A DNA stretch of 64,000 nt from Bacillus carboniphilus (GCF_039522365.1 NZ_BAAADJ010000023.1:1-64000); one strand, 5' to 3'; counted from the first letter of the stretch, positions 36,683-47,458 are shown. Numbers and translations are program-made. Notes: a model not told the origin generated them from the sequence alone.

Positions 36683-37621
36683 ATGGCTCAATTGATTAAA
36701 CTTCAAGATTATATCTCACGCTATGAGCAAGATATTTATAAATATCCCTCCCGTTTTGTTCGCTTAAAGAAACAACAGTGGGAAAAGTTGCTAAATCAGT
36801 GGGAAAACGATGATATGGATCATGGGGGAGAACCGGTTGCAACCTCCAACCAAACTTCAAAGGGATTACTCTCTAAATTGACTTCTCTTGTAAAAAAAGA
36901 GTCGAGCGGGGTACGTGTAATAGAAACAGTTCAAAATGAGGATTTATTCCATCTTGAACAACAAAAGATTCTAGCTTCTATCCACAATATAGATGAGTTA
37001 AAGCAGCATTTCTTAGACCAGCTACTTCATTTTCAAATTAAGTGGGCAAGTTCGACAGTAGCGAGTGTATCTTTCCCTGATCAAAGCTTTTTCCATGATT
37101 CTATTTTAAAGTATTTTCTTCAGCGTTTCCCAGATAACGTTCTAGTTCTCTATCAGCCTATTTTTCTCGTTAAAAAAGCTCCATTCGAGAGCGAGATTAT
37201 CCTTATTAGCCCAACTGAGATTTGGTGTATTACCTTTATAGAGGAAGAGGAAAATGCAGTGTTTGTAGGCTCTAAAGAACACTTCTGGATTAAAAAGGGA
37301 ACCTCACAAGAGAAAAAAGTGCTAAACCCTATAATGGCAGTTGACCGGACTGAAAAAGTAATCAAAGACTTCCTTAATCAACACCAAGTTTCTCTTCCCA
37401 TAAAGAAAGCCGTTATCTGTAGAAATGGATATATTGACTATCCAACTTCCCCATTCGGTGTGGAATTACTAGAAAAAAGAAACTACACGAGTTGGTTTGA
37501 GAAGTTCAGAAAAGAAAGAGCCCCTATTAAATCTGAGCAACTTAAAGCAGCAAAAGCCTTACTAGAATCAGCTCAATCCATCTATTCGAAAAGAGCAGAA
37601 TGGAATCATGACGATGAATAA
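36683..37621 (+). CDS. ytlQ: YtlQ family protein
   Basis: 312 residues, soluble, no signal peptide. The N-terminus (MAQLIKLQDYISRYEQDIYKYPSRF) matches YtlQ of Bacillus; the C-terminal half may be a nuclease-related (NERD-like) fold but I see no confident catalytic motif. ATG 36683 is 6 nt after GGGGGAGG. Its last 14 bases overlap ytlR, so they are coupled. Function unknown. Confidence 0.78.
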   Translation: MAQLIKLQDYISRYEQDIYKYPSRFVRLKKQQWEKLLNQWENDDMDHGGEPVATSNQTSKGLLSKLTSLVKKESSGVRVIETVQNEDLFHLEQQKILASIHNIDELKQHFLDQLLHFQIKWASSTVASVSFPDQSFFHDSILKYFLQRFPDNVLVLYQPIFLVKKAPFESEIILISPTEIWCITFIEEEENAVFVGSKEHFWIKKGTSQEKKVLNPIMAVDRTEKVIKDFLNQHQVSLPIKKAVICRNGYIDYPTSPFGVELLEKRNYTSWFEKFRKERAPIKSEQLKAAKALLESAQSIYSKRAEWNHDDE

Positions 37622-38594
37622 TTCTTTTGTGTTTATAGTAAATCCAAATGCAAGAAACGGTAAAAGTCAAAAACTTTGGAGAAAAATTGAAAAAGAGCTA
37701 ATAGAAAAAGAAATCCCTTATGAGGTTTTTAAAACAGAAGCTCCTCTTCATGCTACACAACTCACAAAAGAGATACTGGCTAGACCAAATTTTAATGGGA
37801 AAATTATTGCCGTTGGTGGTGATGGGACTATTAATGAAGTGGCAAATGACCTAGGGAAAAGTAAAGTAACTGTAACCTGTCTACCCGCCGGCAGTGGATG
37901 TGATTTTGCTAGAGGATATGGGATTCCATTAAGAGGGGATAAATCATTTTTATGGTTACTTAATCAGAAGTATTCCATTGAAGATGTTGATTTCGGTAGC
38001 TATGAAATTGAGGGGACAGAAGGCTTTTTCGTTAACAATCTTGGATGTGGCTTTGATGCAGTTGTTGCTAAAAGTGCGAACGGATCTAAACTAAAAAAAT
38101 GGTTTAATAATCTGGGAGTTGGAAAACTTGTGTATGTGTATTTTTTGTTGAAGCATACATTTTCCTTTCAAACGACAGATGTTGAGATAAAGGTTGATCA
38201 GCGAACTTATTCTTTCAAAAACATGTGGTTTTTGACCTTTAATAATCATCCTTTTTTTGGAGGAGGGATGAAGTTATCTCCGGTCTCTCATCCATCAGAT
38301 GGAGAATTAGAATTAACAGTTGTACACAACTTATCCAGAATAAAATTACTTTCCCTTTTTATTACAGTTTTTTGGGGAGGACATACGAAATTGAAGGAAG
38401 TTACATCCTTAAAGGGAAAAAACTTCTATGTCCAAACGAAGAGCCCGCAAGTTATCCACGCAGATGGTGAAATTATTGGTCAAGGCAATCTCCAAGTCCA
38501 AATAGAGAGTGATGGTCTGACCATTATGAAACCTTCGGAAAGACTTGACTTAAAAATGGAAACAGATATAAAATCAAAAAGACTGCCTTTGTAA
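37608..38594 (+). CDS. ytlR: Diacylglycerol/lipid kinase family protein YtlR
   Basis: 328 residues. The FIVNPNARNGKSQKLW N-terminus and GGDGTINEVAN loop are the ATP-binding motifs of the DagK/YegS lipid kinase family, and PAGSGCDFARGYG follows. Likely phosphorylates a lipid alcohol; the substrate is not known for YtlR. ATG 37608 or the ATG two codons later could start it, coupled to ytlQ. A hairpin inside its 3' end terminates in the minus direction (see findings). Confidence 0.87.
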   Translation: MTMNNSFVFIVNPNARNGKSQKLWRKIEKELIEKEIPYEVFKTEAPLHATQLTKEILARPNFNGKIIAVGGDGTINEVANDLGKSKVTVTCLPAGSGCDFARGYGIPLRGDKSFLWLLNQKYSIEDVDFGSYEIEGTEGFFVNNLGCGFDAVVAKSANGSKLKKWFNNLGVGKLVYVYFLLKHTFSFQTTDVEIKVDQRTYSFKNMWFLTFNNHPFFGGGMKLSPVSHPSDGELELTVVHNLSRIKLLSLFITVFWGGHTKLKEVTSLKGKNFYVQTKSPQVIHADGEIIGQGNLQVQIESDGLTIMKPSERLDLKMETDIKSKRLPL

Positions 38595-38602
38595 GCAGTC
38601 CT
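38575..38602 (-). terminator. Minus-oriented hairpin at the end of ytlR
   Basis: On the minus strand GGACTGC and GCAGTC pair around a short loop and are followed by T5 and GATTTT. On the plus strand there is no T-run. It has no obvious minus gene to end. Confidence 0.4.
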
Positions 38603-38738
38603 ACCTAGTTACAACTTTCTTTATAAATGAAGACATGAATTGATTATATATAAACTTGACACTTTACCTGAACACCATGATTTGGTAAGAGCCAAGTCCT
38701 ATATTACACACCGTTGAATAAACTGTAGGTGAACAGAA

Positions 38739-39512
38739 TTGGAACACTTATTTGATCAAAATTGGGAAATAGTGCCCGCCGGGGGTGCGACCGGTGAGGC
38801 ATTTTTTGCTCATTCTAAAGAACAAAAGCTTTTTCTTAAAAGAAATTCTTCTCCATTTTTAGCCGTACTTTCTGCTGAGAAAATTGTGCCAAAATTAGTT
38901 TGGACAAAACGGCTTGAAAATGGGGATGTCATAACAGCCCAACAATGGCTGCAAGGGAATATATTAAGAGCTGCTGATATGAATAATGAAAGAGTCGCAA
39001 AGCTTTTAAGGAAGATCCATCAGTCTAGTCCATTGCTTACTATGCTAAAAAGACTAGGAAAAGCCCCATTACTCCCTGAAAAAATGCTTATGGATCTAAC
39101 CCAGAACCTGGATAGGGACCTGCAACAATCCCCAGTAGTCCAAGAGTCCTTAGCGTATTTAAAGGCTGAGATTAAACAAATCTCCTGTCCTGAATTCGTT
39201 GTATGCCATTGTGATGTGAACCATCATAACTGGTTATTATCTGAAGAGGACGAGCTTTTTTTGATTGATTGGGATGGCGCCCTAATTGGTGACCCCGCAA
39301 TTGACATAGGGTCTCTTCTATACTGGTACATTCCTGAAGCACAATGGGAGGATTGGCTTTCAAAGTACGGAATCCCTTTGACAGACCACTTAAGAAAGAG
39401 AATGAAGTGGTATGTTATTGCTCAGACTCTGATGTCCATCCAGTGGTTAAAAGATAAACAAGTACAAGAAGAGGCTGACTATTGGCTTCGCTACCTAAAT
39501 GCTGTACTTTAA
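38739..39512 (+). CDS. ytmP: Phosphotransferase (APH/choline kinase fold) YtmP
   Basis: 257 residues. APH-like kinase: catalytic loop CHCDVNHHNW (HxDxxxxN), metal Asp in LIDWDGALIGDPAID. It should phosphorylate a small hydroxyl substrate, unknown for YtmP. TTG start after AGGTGA. Followed by the convergent ytzH. Confidence 0.85.
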   Translation: MEHLFDQNWEIVPAGGATGEAFFAHSKEQKLFLKRNSSPFLAVLSAEKIVPKLVWTKRLENGDVITAQQWLQGNILRAADMNNERVAKLLRKIHQSSPLLTMLKRLGKAPLLPEKMLMDLTQNLDRDLQQSPVVQESLAYLKAEIKQISCPEFVVCHCDVNHHNWLLSEEDELFLIDWDGALIGDPAIDIGSLLYWYIPEAQWEDWLSKYGIPLTDHLRKRMKWYVIAQTLMSIQWLKDKQVQEEADYWLRYLNAVL

Positions 39513-39528
39513 TTAAGTTTCTGCACTT

Positions 39529-39807
39529 TTAATATAATTCATTTACGTCTTGAACCCACTGTGTTAACTGTGGTTGATAGGTGGTAATATGACTATCTAA
39601 ATTGGAGGATTGGATACCTCCCTGACTATAATCATAAATTTCTTCTAAGAGAGAGAGAGCATTACCATCTAATTGATTATTGGCCATTAACGATTTAACT
39701 AAGCGTTCTAACTGTTCACATTCTGAAACTGAACCACAGCAATCCTGTGTTTGATTTGTTAATATATCTTTTAGTAAATTAAGCTGGTCATGTTTATTTA
39801 GTGGCAT
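39529..39807 (-). CDS. ytzH: YtzH-like family protein
   Basis: 92 residues, predicted helical, with a CCGSVSECEQLERLV segment containing two adjacent Cys and another Cys seven residues on. YtzH-like family, function unknown, conserved beside ytmP/trmB in Bacillus. ATG at 39807 after AAGGAG. Confidence 0.82.
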   Translation of the reverse strand: MPLNKHDQLNLLKDILTNQTQDCCGSVSECEQLERLVKSLMANNQLDGNALSLLEEIYDYSQGGIQSSNLDSHITTYQPQLTQWVQDVNELY

Positions 39808-39940
39808 AATAAGGATACTCCTTCCTATTAGGATTCACATTTAGATTGTGAATTCTTTTTTATTTTATACTTGGGTTATATAGAACCTTGTTTTATTTCC
39901 CTTTTAGATTCGGTATACTGTGTTAGAAGAGGTGTAACTT

Positions 39941-40585
39941 ATGAGAATGAGAAATAAGCCATGGGCTAAAGAAAAAATGAATGAATATCCGCAATATGTA
40001 ATCCAAAACCCTGAGGAACAAAAAGGTAAATGGAAAACTTACTTTCCACAAGAGGGTCCTTTATTTATAGAGATTGGAACGGGTAAAGGCCGTTTTATAA
40101 CAGAAATGGCAAAAGCTCATCCAGATACGAATTTTATTGGTGTTGAGCTATCTGATAATGTGCTTGTATCTGCATTAGATCGCTTAATAGAGGCTGAGCT
40201 ACCAAATGTAAAATTACTAAATGCTAATGCAAAAAATCTCGGCTTATATTTTGAACCAGGAGAAATTAACCGTGTATACCTAAACTTTTCAGATCCTTGG
40301 CCAAAAACAAGACATGAAAAACGCCGATTAACGTTTAAGGAATTTTTAGCCGTCTATGAATCTGTGCTTGTTCCTGAAGGGGAGATTCATTTTAAAACGG
40401 ACAACCAAGGGTTGTTTGAGTACTCACTAGTCAGCTTTTCACACTACGGAATGAAACTAAACTATGTGAGCCTAGACCTTCATAATAGTGATTTTGAAGG
40501 AAACATTATGACGGAATATGAGGAAAAGTTTTCAAACAAAGGAAATCGAATTTATCGTTGTGAGGTTCAGTTTCCAAAAAGATAA
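39941..40585 (+). CDS. trmB: tRNA (guanine-N7)-methyltransferase
   Basis: 214 residues. Makes m7G46 in the tRNA variable loop, using SAM. Motif [10 protein letters not shown] binds SAM, ELSDNVL follows and [16 protein letters not shown] is the catalytic family signature. ATG follows GAGGTG. Also called YtmQ. Ends in a 14-bp terminator. Confidence 0.94.
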   Translation: MRMRNKPWAKEKMNEYPQYVIQNPEEQKGKWKTYFPQEGPLFIEIGTGKGRFITEMAKAHPDTNFIGVELSDNVLVSALDRLIEAELPNVKLLNANAKNLGLYFEPGEINRVYLNFSDPWPKTRHEKRRLTFKEFLAVYESVLVPEGEIHFKTDNQGLFEYSLVSFSHYGMKLNYVSLDLHNSDFEGNIMTEYEEKFSNKGNRIYRCEVQFPKR

Positions 40586-40593
40586 AGGTGAAG

Positions 40594-40631
40594 ACAAGCT
40601 TTGAATAGAAATATTCGAGGCTTGTTTTTTT
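40594..40631 (+). terminator. Terminator of trmB
   Basis: 14-bp stem ACAAGCTTTGAATA / TATTCGAGGCTTGT (two G-U) with GAAA loop and T8. Confidence 0.9.
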
Positions 40632-40708
40632 TGCGTTACCACAATTTTAAAAATATTGTGTTCAATGATACAATACTAGAAAGAAATGATGAAAGTGGGG
40701 TATAGGGA

Positions 40709-41557
40709 GTGGAAAGATTAACTTTTGGTTCTTATCAGTTAACATGGTTGAACGGTGGCGTGACCCACATGGATGGTGGGGCTATGTTTGGTGTAGTTCC
40801 TAGACCACTATGGTCCCGTAAATATGAAGCGAATGAAAATAATCAAATAGAACTTAGAACGGATCCAATCCTTGTTCAAAACGGTGATAAAAATATACTA
40901 ATTGAAGCGGGCATAGGGAATGGTCGTCTCAATGAAAAGCAAAGACGAAATTTTGGCGTAACAGAGGAATCGTCCATAGATCAATCATTAGAAGCACTTG
41001 GATTGACAAAGGAAGACATTGATATGGTTGTCATGACACACATGCATTTTGATCATTGTCTTGGATTAACAGATATAAAGGATGGCCAATTTATATCAGC
41101 TTTTCCAAATGCGACGATTTATACATCGAAAGTTGAATGGGATGAAATGCGAAACCCTAATATCCGTTCAAGGAATACATACTGGAAAGAAAACTGGGAA
41201 ACGATTCAAAATCAAGTGGTAACGTTTGAAGGTGAAATAGAGGTAGCACCTGGCTTTAAGATGGTTCACACCGGTGGTCATAGTGATGGTCACTCTATTC
41301 TTCTAATAGAACAGAACGACGAATTGATGATTCATATGGCTGACCTTATGCCAACTCATGCACATGAAAATGTTTTATGGGTACTAGCTTATGATGACTA
41401 TCCAATGACATCCATTAGCCAAAAACAAAAGTATTTGCCACTTGGTAAAGAAAAGCAGGCATGGTTCATTTTTTACCACGATGCAGAATATAGAGCTATT
41501 CGTTACAACGAAAGCGGAGAAATTGTGGATTGTGTAAAAAGAGAAAGAACAAAATAA
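40709..41557 (+). CDS. ytnP: Metallo-beta-lactamase-fold lactonase YtnP
   Basis: 282 residues. Zinc motif HMHFDH with later His in HTGGHSDGH and HDAEY region. B. subtilis YtnP (281) is a quorum-quenching lactonase acting on gamma-butyrolactone/acyl-homoserine-lactone-type signals and inhibits Streptomyces development. The start is GTG with GTGGGG upstream. Confidence 0.88.
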   Translation: MERLTFGSYQLTWLNGGVTHMDGGAMFGVVPRPLWSRKYEANENNQIELRTDPILVQNGDKNILIEAGIGNGRLNEKQRRNFGVTEESSIDQSLEALGLTKEDIDMVVMTHMHFDHCLGLTDIKDGQFISAFPNATIYTSKVEWDEMRNPNIRSRNTYWKENWETIQNQVVTFEGEIEVAPGFKMVHTGGHSDGHSILLIEQNDELMIHMADLMPTHAHENVLWVLAYDDYPMTSISQKQKYLPLGKEKQAWFIFYHDAEYRAIRYNESGEIVDCVKRERTK

Positions 41558-41597
41558 ATGAAAGTAGGGACCAGATAGCTGGTCCCAATCACTCTTG

Positions 41598-41909
41598 TTA
41601 GATTAGGTAAAGGTCTAGAATAACACCCGTTTTAGCATCTGCAATAAACTCCCATTGCTGAGTGTCATTGTCATCTAAACGAGTGATGCCTCCTTTATAT
41701 ACAGTGTACACAACTGGTCCTTTTGCATAGTCTTGAGTTTTCATTTCTATCCAAGAACCACTAATGGGTCCTTCTTTCTTAAACAGTGTTTTAACTTTAT
41801 GTAAAACAGATTCAGGTTGTTTGTACATAGGAGTGGATACAGATTTTTGAATAAAGACTGCTGCAGCGATTCCCGTTGCTAGCCCAAAAAAGAATGATCT
41901 TGTATTCAT
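41598..41909 (-). CDS. ytzB: PepSY-domain protein YtzB
   Basis: 103 residues. N-terminal helix (about 5-22) likely a membrane anchor, then a PepSY-type fold with SWIEMKTQDYAKGPVVYTVY and ending in VILDLYLI. PepSY domains often inhibit peptidases. Upstream of and divergent to ytoP. Confidence 0.82.
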   Translation of the reverse strand: MNTRSFFFGLATGIAAAVFIQKSVSTPMYKQPESVLHKVKTLFKKEGPISGSWIEMKTQDYAKGPVVYTVYKGGITRLDDNDTQQWEFIADAKTGVILDLYLI

Positions 41910-42097
41910 GGACGGTTCACCTCCACTTATTAGTATACTTTATTACACCATGTACTATAAAGATATGTCATTTGTGGAGCAGAAATTTATTTTATGTAAC
42001 GTAAGTATAGAATGTTCTCAATATTTTCAGTAAAATAGCATGTGTACATATTTAATTAGAGAATCTAAATATTAAGTGGATAGCTGGAGGGATTAAG

Positions 42098-43171
42098 ATG
42101 AATCAGGAAACGTTAGACCTGTTTAAAACATTAACCGAATTACCAGGTGCACCAGGTAATGAACATGCTGTTCGTGCCTTTATGAGAGAACAATTAAGTC
42201 AATACGCAGACGATGTAGTACAAGATGGTCTAGGTGGAATTTTTGGGGTTAAAAAAGGAACAGAAACTGGACCAACTGTCATGGTCGCTGGACATATGGA
42301 TGAAGTTGGATTTATGGTAACAAATATTACCAATAATGGGATGATTCGCTTTCAAACGCTAGGTGGATGGTGGAGTCAGGTTTTATTGGCTCAACGAGTT
42401 CAAATTATTACAGACAATGGTCCTGTGTATGGTGTAATTGGATCCATTCCACCACATCTTCTTAGTGAAGATCAAAGAAAAAAACCAATGGATATTAAAA
42501 ATATGATGATCGATATTGGCGCAGATTCTAAAGAGGATGCTTTACAAATTGGAATTAAGCCGGGGCAACAAATTGTACCAGTTTGTGAGTTTACTCCACT
42601 CGCAAATCCAAAGAAAATCATGGCGAAGGCTTGGGATAACCGTTATGGATGTGGCCTTTCCATTGAACTTTTAAAAGAGCTAAAAGGTGAAACTCTACCA
42701 AATGTTCTTTACTCTGGTGCTACAGTCCAAGAAGAAGTAGGGCTTAGAGGAGCTCAGGCAGCTGCTAATATGATTAAGCCAGATATTTTCTTTGCTTTAG
42801 ATGCAAGTCCAGCAAATGATATGTCAGGTGATAAAAATGAGTTTGGTCAATTAGGGAAAGGGGCTCTATTACGAATTTATGATCGTTCTATGGTTACACA
42901 TAGAGGAATGAGAGAATTTGTTTTAGATACAGCTGAAAGTAACTCAATCCCTTACCAGTATTTTATTTCACAAGGTGGAACAGATGCAGGGCGTGTTCAT
43001 ACATCTAATGAGGGTGTACCGAGTGCGGTGGTAGGTATTTGCTCAAGATATATCCATACACATGCAGCGATTGTTCATGTCGATGATTATGCAGCTGCAA
43101 AAGCCCTAATTGTAAATCTAGTCAAATCATGCGATCAAACCACAGTAGATAGTATTCGAAATCAAAGCTAA
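42098..43171 (+). CDS. ytoP: M42 family aminopeptidase YtoP
   Basis: 357 residues. Zn ligands in [26 protein letters not shown] and ALDASP; catalytic Glu in EEVG. Acts on N-terminal glutamyl/aspartyl or general residues as a large cytosolic dodecamer, for peptide recycling. ATG follows TGGAGGG. Close to the DUF84 gene downstream. Confidence 0.9.
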   Translation: MNQETLDLFKTLTELPGAPGNEHAVRAFMREQLSQYADDVVQDGLGGIFGVKKGTETGPTVMVAGHMDEVGFMVTNITNNGMIRFQTLGGWWSQVLLAQRVQIITDNGPVYGVIGSIPPHLLSEDQRKKPMDIKNMMIDIGADSKEDALQIGIKPGQQIVPVCEFTPLANPKKIMAKAWDNRYGCGLSIELLKELKGETLPNVLYSGATVQEEVGLRGAQAAANMIKPDIFFALDASPANDMSGDKNEFGQLGKGALLRIYDRSMVTHRGMREFVLDTAESNSIPYQYFISQGGTDAGRVHTSNEGVPSAVVGICSRYIHTHAAIVHVDDYAAAKALIVNLVKSCDQTTVDSIRNQS

Positions 43172-43228
43172 GAAGGCGGGACTCTTTGTCCCGTCTTTCA
43201 CTTTATGAGAAAAGGAGTGCGGATAGCC

Positions 43229-43738
43229 ATGCGAATAGTAGTGGGCTCTAAAAATCCTGCAAAAATCAATGCTGTTAAAAATGCTTGTGAACACATTCGA
43301 GTAGAATTGATTGGATTAGATGTGCCTTCGGGTGTTTCTGAACAGCCTTTCTCAGATCAGGAAACTTTAGAAGGTGCAATAAATCGAGCAAAGAATGCCA
43401 AAGAAATGGCTCAGGTTGAAATTGGTATTGGTCTTGAGGGAGGCGTCTACGAACAAGGAAATCAATTATATATTTGTAATTGGGGAGCCTTATGCTGGGA
43501 TGGTGGTATTGTCACAGCGGGAGGTACAAGGTTTGCATTACCTGAGGAAATCGCAGTAAAGCTTCGAGAGGGAAGAGAATTAGGTCCAATTATGGATGAA
43601 TACTCACAAGAGCGTGGAATTCGTTACTTAAAGGGAGCAGTAGGAGTCTTTACTTCTGGATGGGTAAACCGAGAGGAAATGTTCGAACATATTGTGAAAA
43701 CACTTATTGGTCAATATATGTTTAGGACAAGGAAATAA
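43229..43738 (+). CDS. DUF84 / inosine-xanthosine triphosphatase-like protein
   Basis: 169 residues. The VGSKNPAKINAVKNAC N-terminus and EQPFSDQETLEGAINRAKNA segment match the DUF84/YjjX family, which hydrolyses ITP and XTP to limit non-canonical nucleotides. I use ATG 43229 (MRIVVGSK); ATG 43205 precedes the ribosome site GGAG. A short spacer separates it from ytoP, so an operon is likely. Confidence 0.83.
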   Translation: MRIVVGSKNPAKINAVKNACEHIRVELIGLDVPSGVSEQPFSDQETLEGAINRAKNAKEMAQVEIGIGLEGGVYEQGNQLYICNWGALCWDGGIVTAGGTRFALPEEIAVKLREGRELGPIMDEYSQERGIRYLKGAVGVFTSGWVNREEMFEHIVKTLIGQYMFRTRK

Positions 43739-43757
43739 TAAATAGAAATAATACCCC

Positions 43758-43801
43758 AAAAAAACAAGAGGAGGAACTAACTGGTTTCTCCTCTTGTTTT
43801 T
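43758..43801. terminator. Bidirectional terminator between DUF84 gene and ytoQ
   Basis: AAAACAAGAGGAG and CTCCTCTTGTTTT give a 13-bp stem; T-runs on both strands. Confidence 0.88.
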
Positions 43802-43808
43802 ATACTGT

Positions 43809-44255
43809 TTATTCTGTTTCAAATATGTAGGATAAAACCTTTAGAGCTTGGTTGATGGTTTCAACAGTGACATTAGCCTTTTCAGATAATTCCTTTAGGG
43901 CATGATGATGCTGAGCAGGACGGACAAGAACTAGGGGTTTACCGAGAGTGATGGCAGCACTCGCATCCATTGCTGTATTCCATTGTTTATACTTCTCACC
44001 AAATAGTGCAATCACAAGATCGGCTTTCTTCATGAGTACTTGTGTGCGTAAGTTATTGATTTTGGAAGCCGCTTCATCTTTCAAAATTGCATTTGGCTGT
44101 TCACCTAAAATTTCCTCTCCAATGTGATCAGAGCGATCATGGTTTTCCATCGGTCCAACAAAGGTTAGAGGTAATTTTAAGGCTTTAGCTTTTTCCTTTA
44201 CTTCATTCCTCCATGGGGAGTGAATTTCTCCAGCTAGATATACAACTAGTTCCAT
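43809..44255 (-). CDS. ytoQ: YtoQ family protein
   Basis: 148 residues, N-terminal LVVYLAGEIHSPWR and GEKYKQWNTAMDASAAITLG are YtoQ family motifs. Fold is like nucleoside 2-deoxyribosyltransferases, though activity is unproven. ATG at 44255 preceded by GTGAGG-type sites. Monocistronic, divergent from the lipoprotein gene. Confidence 0.83.
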   Translation of the reverse strand: MELVVYLAGEIHSPWRNEVKEKAKALKLPLTFVGPMENHDRSDHIGEEILGEQPNAILKDEAASKINNLRTQVLMKKADLVIALFGEKYKQWNTAMDASAAITLGKPLVLVRPAQHHHALKELSEKANVTVETINQALKVLSYIFETE

Positions 44256-44482
44256 TTTTTGAGAGCCTCACTTTCCATTTCTTGTTTTTATTTACAGTAT
44301 CATTCTTTGGGAAGTAAAATCAATGATTGAACTATTTGTTTTAAGCATAAAAAATAAAAAGCAGATTATGAAAAATAGTTAGAAAAAATAACCACTGCTA
44401 GGATAATACACATTATGTTACCATAATAATGAATAAGAATAGCTTTTACATCTCTTTGTATGTAAGTAGTTGGAGGGATTTT

Positions 44483-45010
44483 ATGAAATTATCAACGTGG
44501 GTAAAATATCTAATAATCAGTACAACTATCATTCTATTGTCTGCCTGTTCCGTTTCTATAGATGAAATGAATAGTCATGCTGTCGAGGTAATGGAAGAAT
44601 CACTTGAAAAAGAAGTAAAAGAACCAAATGAGGAAACAATGAATGGGGAATTATATGTACCATTCCTAATGTCTATTGACCAAGTATCGACCAACAATAT
44701 TATATTAAAGCAGGGGTCACAGACCTATATCTTATTCTATAATTTACACGAGGGTACAGACTCAAAAGCATTATATGAATCGTTAATTAAAAATGAAGAT
44801 GAGCTTCTAATAAAGCAAAGCATCGAAAAAGGAGATGAATTTGCTTACTTAGTTGCACAAGAGCTAGGGAAGGAAGAAGTTGCACTTACAGTTGGAATTG
44901 GTGGTATGAAGATGACAACGGAAACAAAGCTAAAGGATGTTTCCTCCGATGTGGAAACTATGCTTGAAATTCTCCGTTCCTTTTCACCAACCAAAAAAGA
45001 GGCTGAATAG
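44483..45010 (+). CDS. Putative lipoprotein of unknown function
   Basis: 175 residues from ATG 44483, which follows TTGGAGGG; the frame opens earlier, at 44429, but without that site. N-terminal lipobox LLSACS after a hydrophobic stretch implies lipid anchoring outside the membrane. The mature part is acidic and begins SVSIDEMNSHAVEVMEESLE. I do not recognise the family. Its terminator also serves the chemoreceptor gene. Confidence 0.72.
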   Translation: MKLSTWVKYLIISTTIILLSACSVSIDEMNSHAVEVMEESLEKEVKEPNEETMNGELYVPFLMSIDQVSTNNIILKQGSQTYILFYNLHEGTDSKALYESLIKNEDELLIKQSIEKGDEFAYLVAQELGKEEVALTVGIGGMKMTTETKLKDVSSDVETMLEILRSFSPTKKEAE

Positions 45011-45015
45011 TAAAA

Positions 45016-45054
45016 AAAGACACGATCTTGATTTAAGGTCGTGTCTTTCTTATT
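45016..45054. terminator. Terminator between the lipoprotein gene and chemoreceptor gene
   Basis: A 14-bp stem AAAGACACGATCTT / AAGGTCGTGTCTTT (one G-U), with T-rich ends on both sides. Confidence 0.85.
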
Positions 45055-45056
45055 AT

Positions 45057-47174
45057 TTAATCTTTTTTGCGCAATGATTGAGCTTTGTTTTTAAGTTTGC
45101 TGACTACTTCTTTTCTAAAGTCAGTGTCAGGTAATTTTCTGATTAGTTGCTGCCATTTATTTGTTGGTATTTCTTCTTGAGCAAATGATTCATCATCGTC
45201 GTTACCTTCTAATTCAAATTGAGAAATCTCTTGTTGAAGATTAGAAGCGATATTGCTAAGTTCATTAGCTGATTCTGTTACTTGTGAAATAGCATCTAAT
45301 TGTGTTTCGCTGGACGCGCTGACTTCTTCAGAAGTTCCAGCAGATTGTTCCGAAATAATATAGATAGTTTCTAATTTCTCAGTTAGTTTTTCATTTGCTG
45401 ACTGAATATCTGTGATTGCCCAGTTGATATCTCTGATATTTAAAGAGATGCCTTCTACATGAGTTGTAATATTTTCAAACGCATTTTTGGTTTGCCCCAC
45501 GACAGAAGCCTGTTTTGTTTTAAATTCATCAAACTGGTTGGCATCTTGTTTTAATTGTTCCATTTGTTCATTCATCGTAAGAATAAGCTCTTGAATTTGT
45601 CGGGCTTCGTTTTTAGAACGTTCAGCTAGTTTTCTAACTTCGCTTGCAACAACTGCGAAGCCTTTACCAGCTTCACCTGCCCTTGCTGACTCAATTGCAG
45701 CATTGAGAGCAAGTAAATTTGTATTTTCTGCAATTTCTTCAATGGTTTCGACTATTGAAGAAATACGGCTTGATTGTTCTGATGCCTGAGCAACTTGAAC
45801 CACTAAATGATTAGCTAGCTTTAAGAATTCTTCAGAGGTTAGGGACAAGTCTTGAACAGTCTGTAGTCCTCTTTTACCCTCATCTTCTGTTTGGGATGCA
45901 TTTTGAGCAATAATTTGGCTTAATCCCTCTGTTTTAATAATATTTTCAGAGACTTCTTTTACTAGTTGGTTTCCTTCTTCTAATCTTTCCGATTGATCTG
46001 CTGCACCAACCGCTACTTGTTTAATCGCATGATTTACTTCATTTGCTTGTGCAGTCGTTTCCTCTGAGATGGCTGCAAGGTGCTGTGAAGCTGCTTGTAC
46101 CGCATCCGAAGAATTTAAGATTTGAAGGAAAGATTTTTGTACCTTACTTGCCATCAAGTTAAAGGTGCGGGCTAATTCACCCATCTCATCCTGCGTATTT
46201 AATTTAACGCGATATCCAAAGTTTCCATTACCTATTGTTTCAGCACCAGATTTTAGTGAATTGATAGAACGGTTGATTCCTCTTGCAATATAGAAACTCA
46301 TAACAAAGATAAATGCAATTAGCAGTAAACTGAATAAAGTAATCCAAAATTGAAGGGCATCGTTTTCTTTTTTCAGAGACGTTTTCATCTCCAATAAATC
46401 CGTTTTTACAAATCCTTCAACAGTAGAAACGGCTATTTCAATTTCTTCACCAAGTTGGTTGAAATCTTCTAAATAGGCATTTGTTCGATCGAATGTACGT
46501 GAGACATCATTTAGTAATCGTTGGTAATTCGTTAATGATGTCATAATTTCCGTTTTTCTTGAAGATTCTTCGCCATTAACAGTCTCTTTAGCAGCTGTAA
46601 GTTGGTCTACGAAATCATTATAAGTTCCTCGGTCCATTGAAGACATGAAACGTTTTTCATAACTATTAAGAACTGCCACAGCATTTCTAATGTTTGCGTT
46701 ACCAGTTGAATTTGCAAGAGATATTAACCCTTGACTAAACTCTTCAACTTCTTTTCTAAGTCCTTCATCAGTTGTATAACCAATTGTTTCATAGTTTTGT
46801 GAAAGGCCAGTAAATCTTTCATAATATGTATTTGCAGATTCTTGTATTTTCGTGAACTGCTCTTGTATTTGGGCATTGTCCGTATGGCTTTTGGACAGTG
46901 ATGTTGCCTCATTACGAAGTAAGTTAATATCTTCGTTTACTTTTGCTGCTAAACTTTTACTAGGCTCCCGTAAGTATTGTTGCTCTAAAGTCCGTACTTG
47001 AGACATGCTGTACTTTAATGCTTGGCTCTCCTCAACCGCATTAGATAGTTCTTCTTGAGTTTCACTAGCTGCATTTTGCTTTAGCGATAGATAGTAGTTG
47101 GCACCAAGTAGAATGACCATTCCAGCGATCGTAGTAATAAGAATGAGCCACATTCTGGATTGAATTGTCTTCAA
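45057..47174 (-). CDS. Methyl-accepting chemotaxis protein
   Basis: 705 residues. Helix 1 (about 8-28), an extracellular helical sensor domain of about 250 residues resembling a four-helix bundle, helix 2 (about 279-299), HAMP (about 300-352), then a long signalling coiled coil with the hairpin tip [18 protein letters not shown] and EVRKLAERS. Receptor for CheA/CheW; ligand unknown. TTG start after AGAGGGGGG. It has its own sigma-D promoter. Confidence 0.92.
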   Translation of the reverse strand: MKTIQSRMWLILITTIAGMVILLGANYYLSLKQNAASETQEELSNAVEESQALKYSMSQVRTLEQQYLREPSKSLAAKVNEDINLLRNEATSLSKSHTDNAQIQEQFTKIQESANTYYERFTGLSQNYETIGYTTDEGLRKEVEEFSQGLISLANSTGNANIRNAVAVLNSYEKRFMSSMDRGTYNDFVDQLTAAKETVNGEESSRKTEIMTSLTNYQRLLNDVSRTFDRTNAYLEDFNQLGEEIEIAVSTVEGFVKTDLLEMKTSLKKENDALQFWITLFSLLLIAFIFVMSFYIARGINRSINSLKSGAETIGNGNFGYRVKLNTQDEMGELARTFNLMASKVQKSFLQILNSSDAVQAASQHLAAISEETTAQANEVNHAIKQVAVGAADQSERLEEGNQLVKEVSENIIKTEGLSQIIAQNASQTEDEGKRGLQTVQDLSLTSEEFLKLANHLVVQVAQASEQSSRISSIVETIEEIAENTNLLALNAAIESARAGEAGKGFAVVASEVRKLAERSKNEARQIQELILTMNEQMEQLKQDANQFDEFKTKQASVVGQTKNAFENITTHVEGISLNIRDINWAITDIQSANEKLTEKLETIYIISEQSAGTSEEVSASSETQLDAISQVTESANELSNIASNLQQEISQFELEGNDDDESFAQEEIPTNKWQQLIRKLPDTDFRKEVVSKLKNKAQSLRKKD

Positions 47175-47298
47175 TCAAAACCCCCCTCTGTAAGTCACAC
47201 CTATAAGAATGAATAAAATTTTACCACTTTTTTTCAGAATTTTACACAAAATTCATGGAAATGCGACTAAATTCTAGTTTTTTTTCTAGTTACTAAAT

Positions 47299-47325
47299 TT
47301 ATCGGCCAAATAAAAAAAGTGTTTA
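47299..47325 (-). promoter_or_regulatory. Sigma-D promoter of the chemoreceptor gene
   Basis: On the minus strand TAAA, exactly 15 nt, GCCGATAA: the sigma-D consensus TAAA-N15-GCCGATAT with one mismatch. It lies about 120 nt before the TTG start. Motility genes are controlled this way in Bacillus. Confidence 0.85.
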
Positions 47326-47458
47326 ATGGTATAGAAAACTATCGTATAATGTAATTGCTTGTGTAAAGACACCTGACATAATAGGTTTATATAAAAGGAT
47401 GGATGGAATAAACCATATGCTCCTGAGTCAACTTATAGAGAGAAAGGTTGGGGAATGT

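Noticed and set aside
47399-47458. Earlier starts for the PTS IIC-like gene
   Set aside because: They cannot be excluded (ATG 47417 has AAAGGATGG), but the TTG at 47459 best matches the usual family N-terminus as I recall it; noted in the gene entry.
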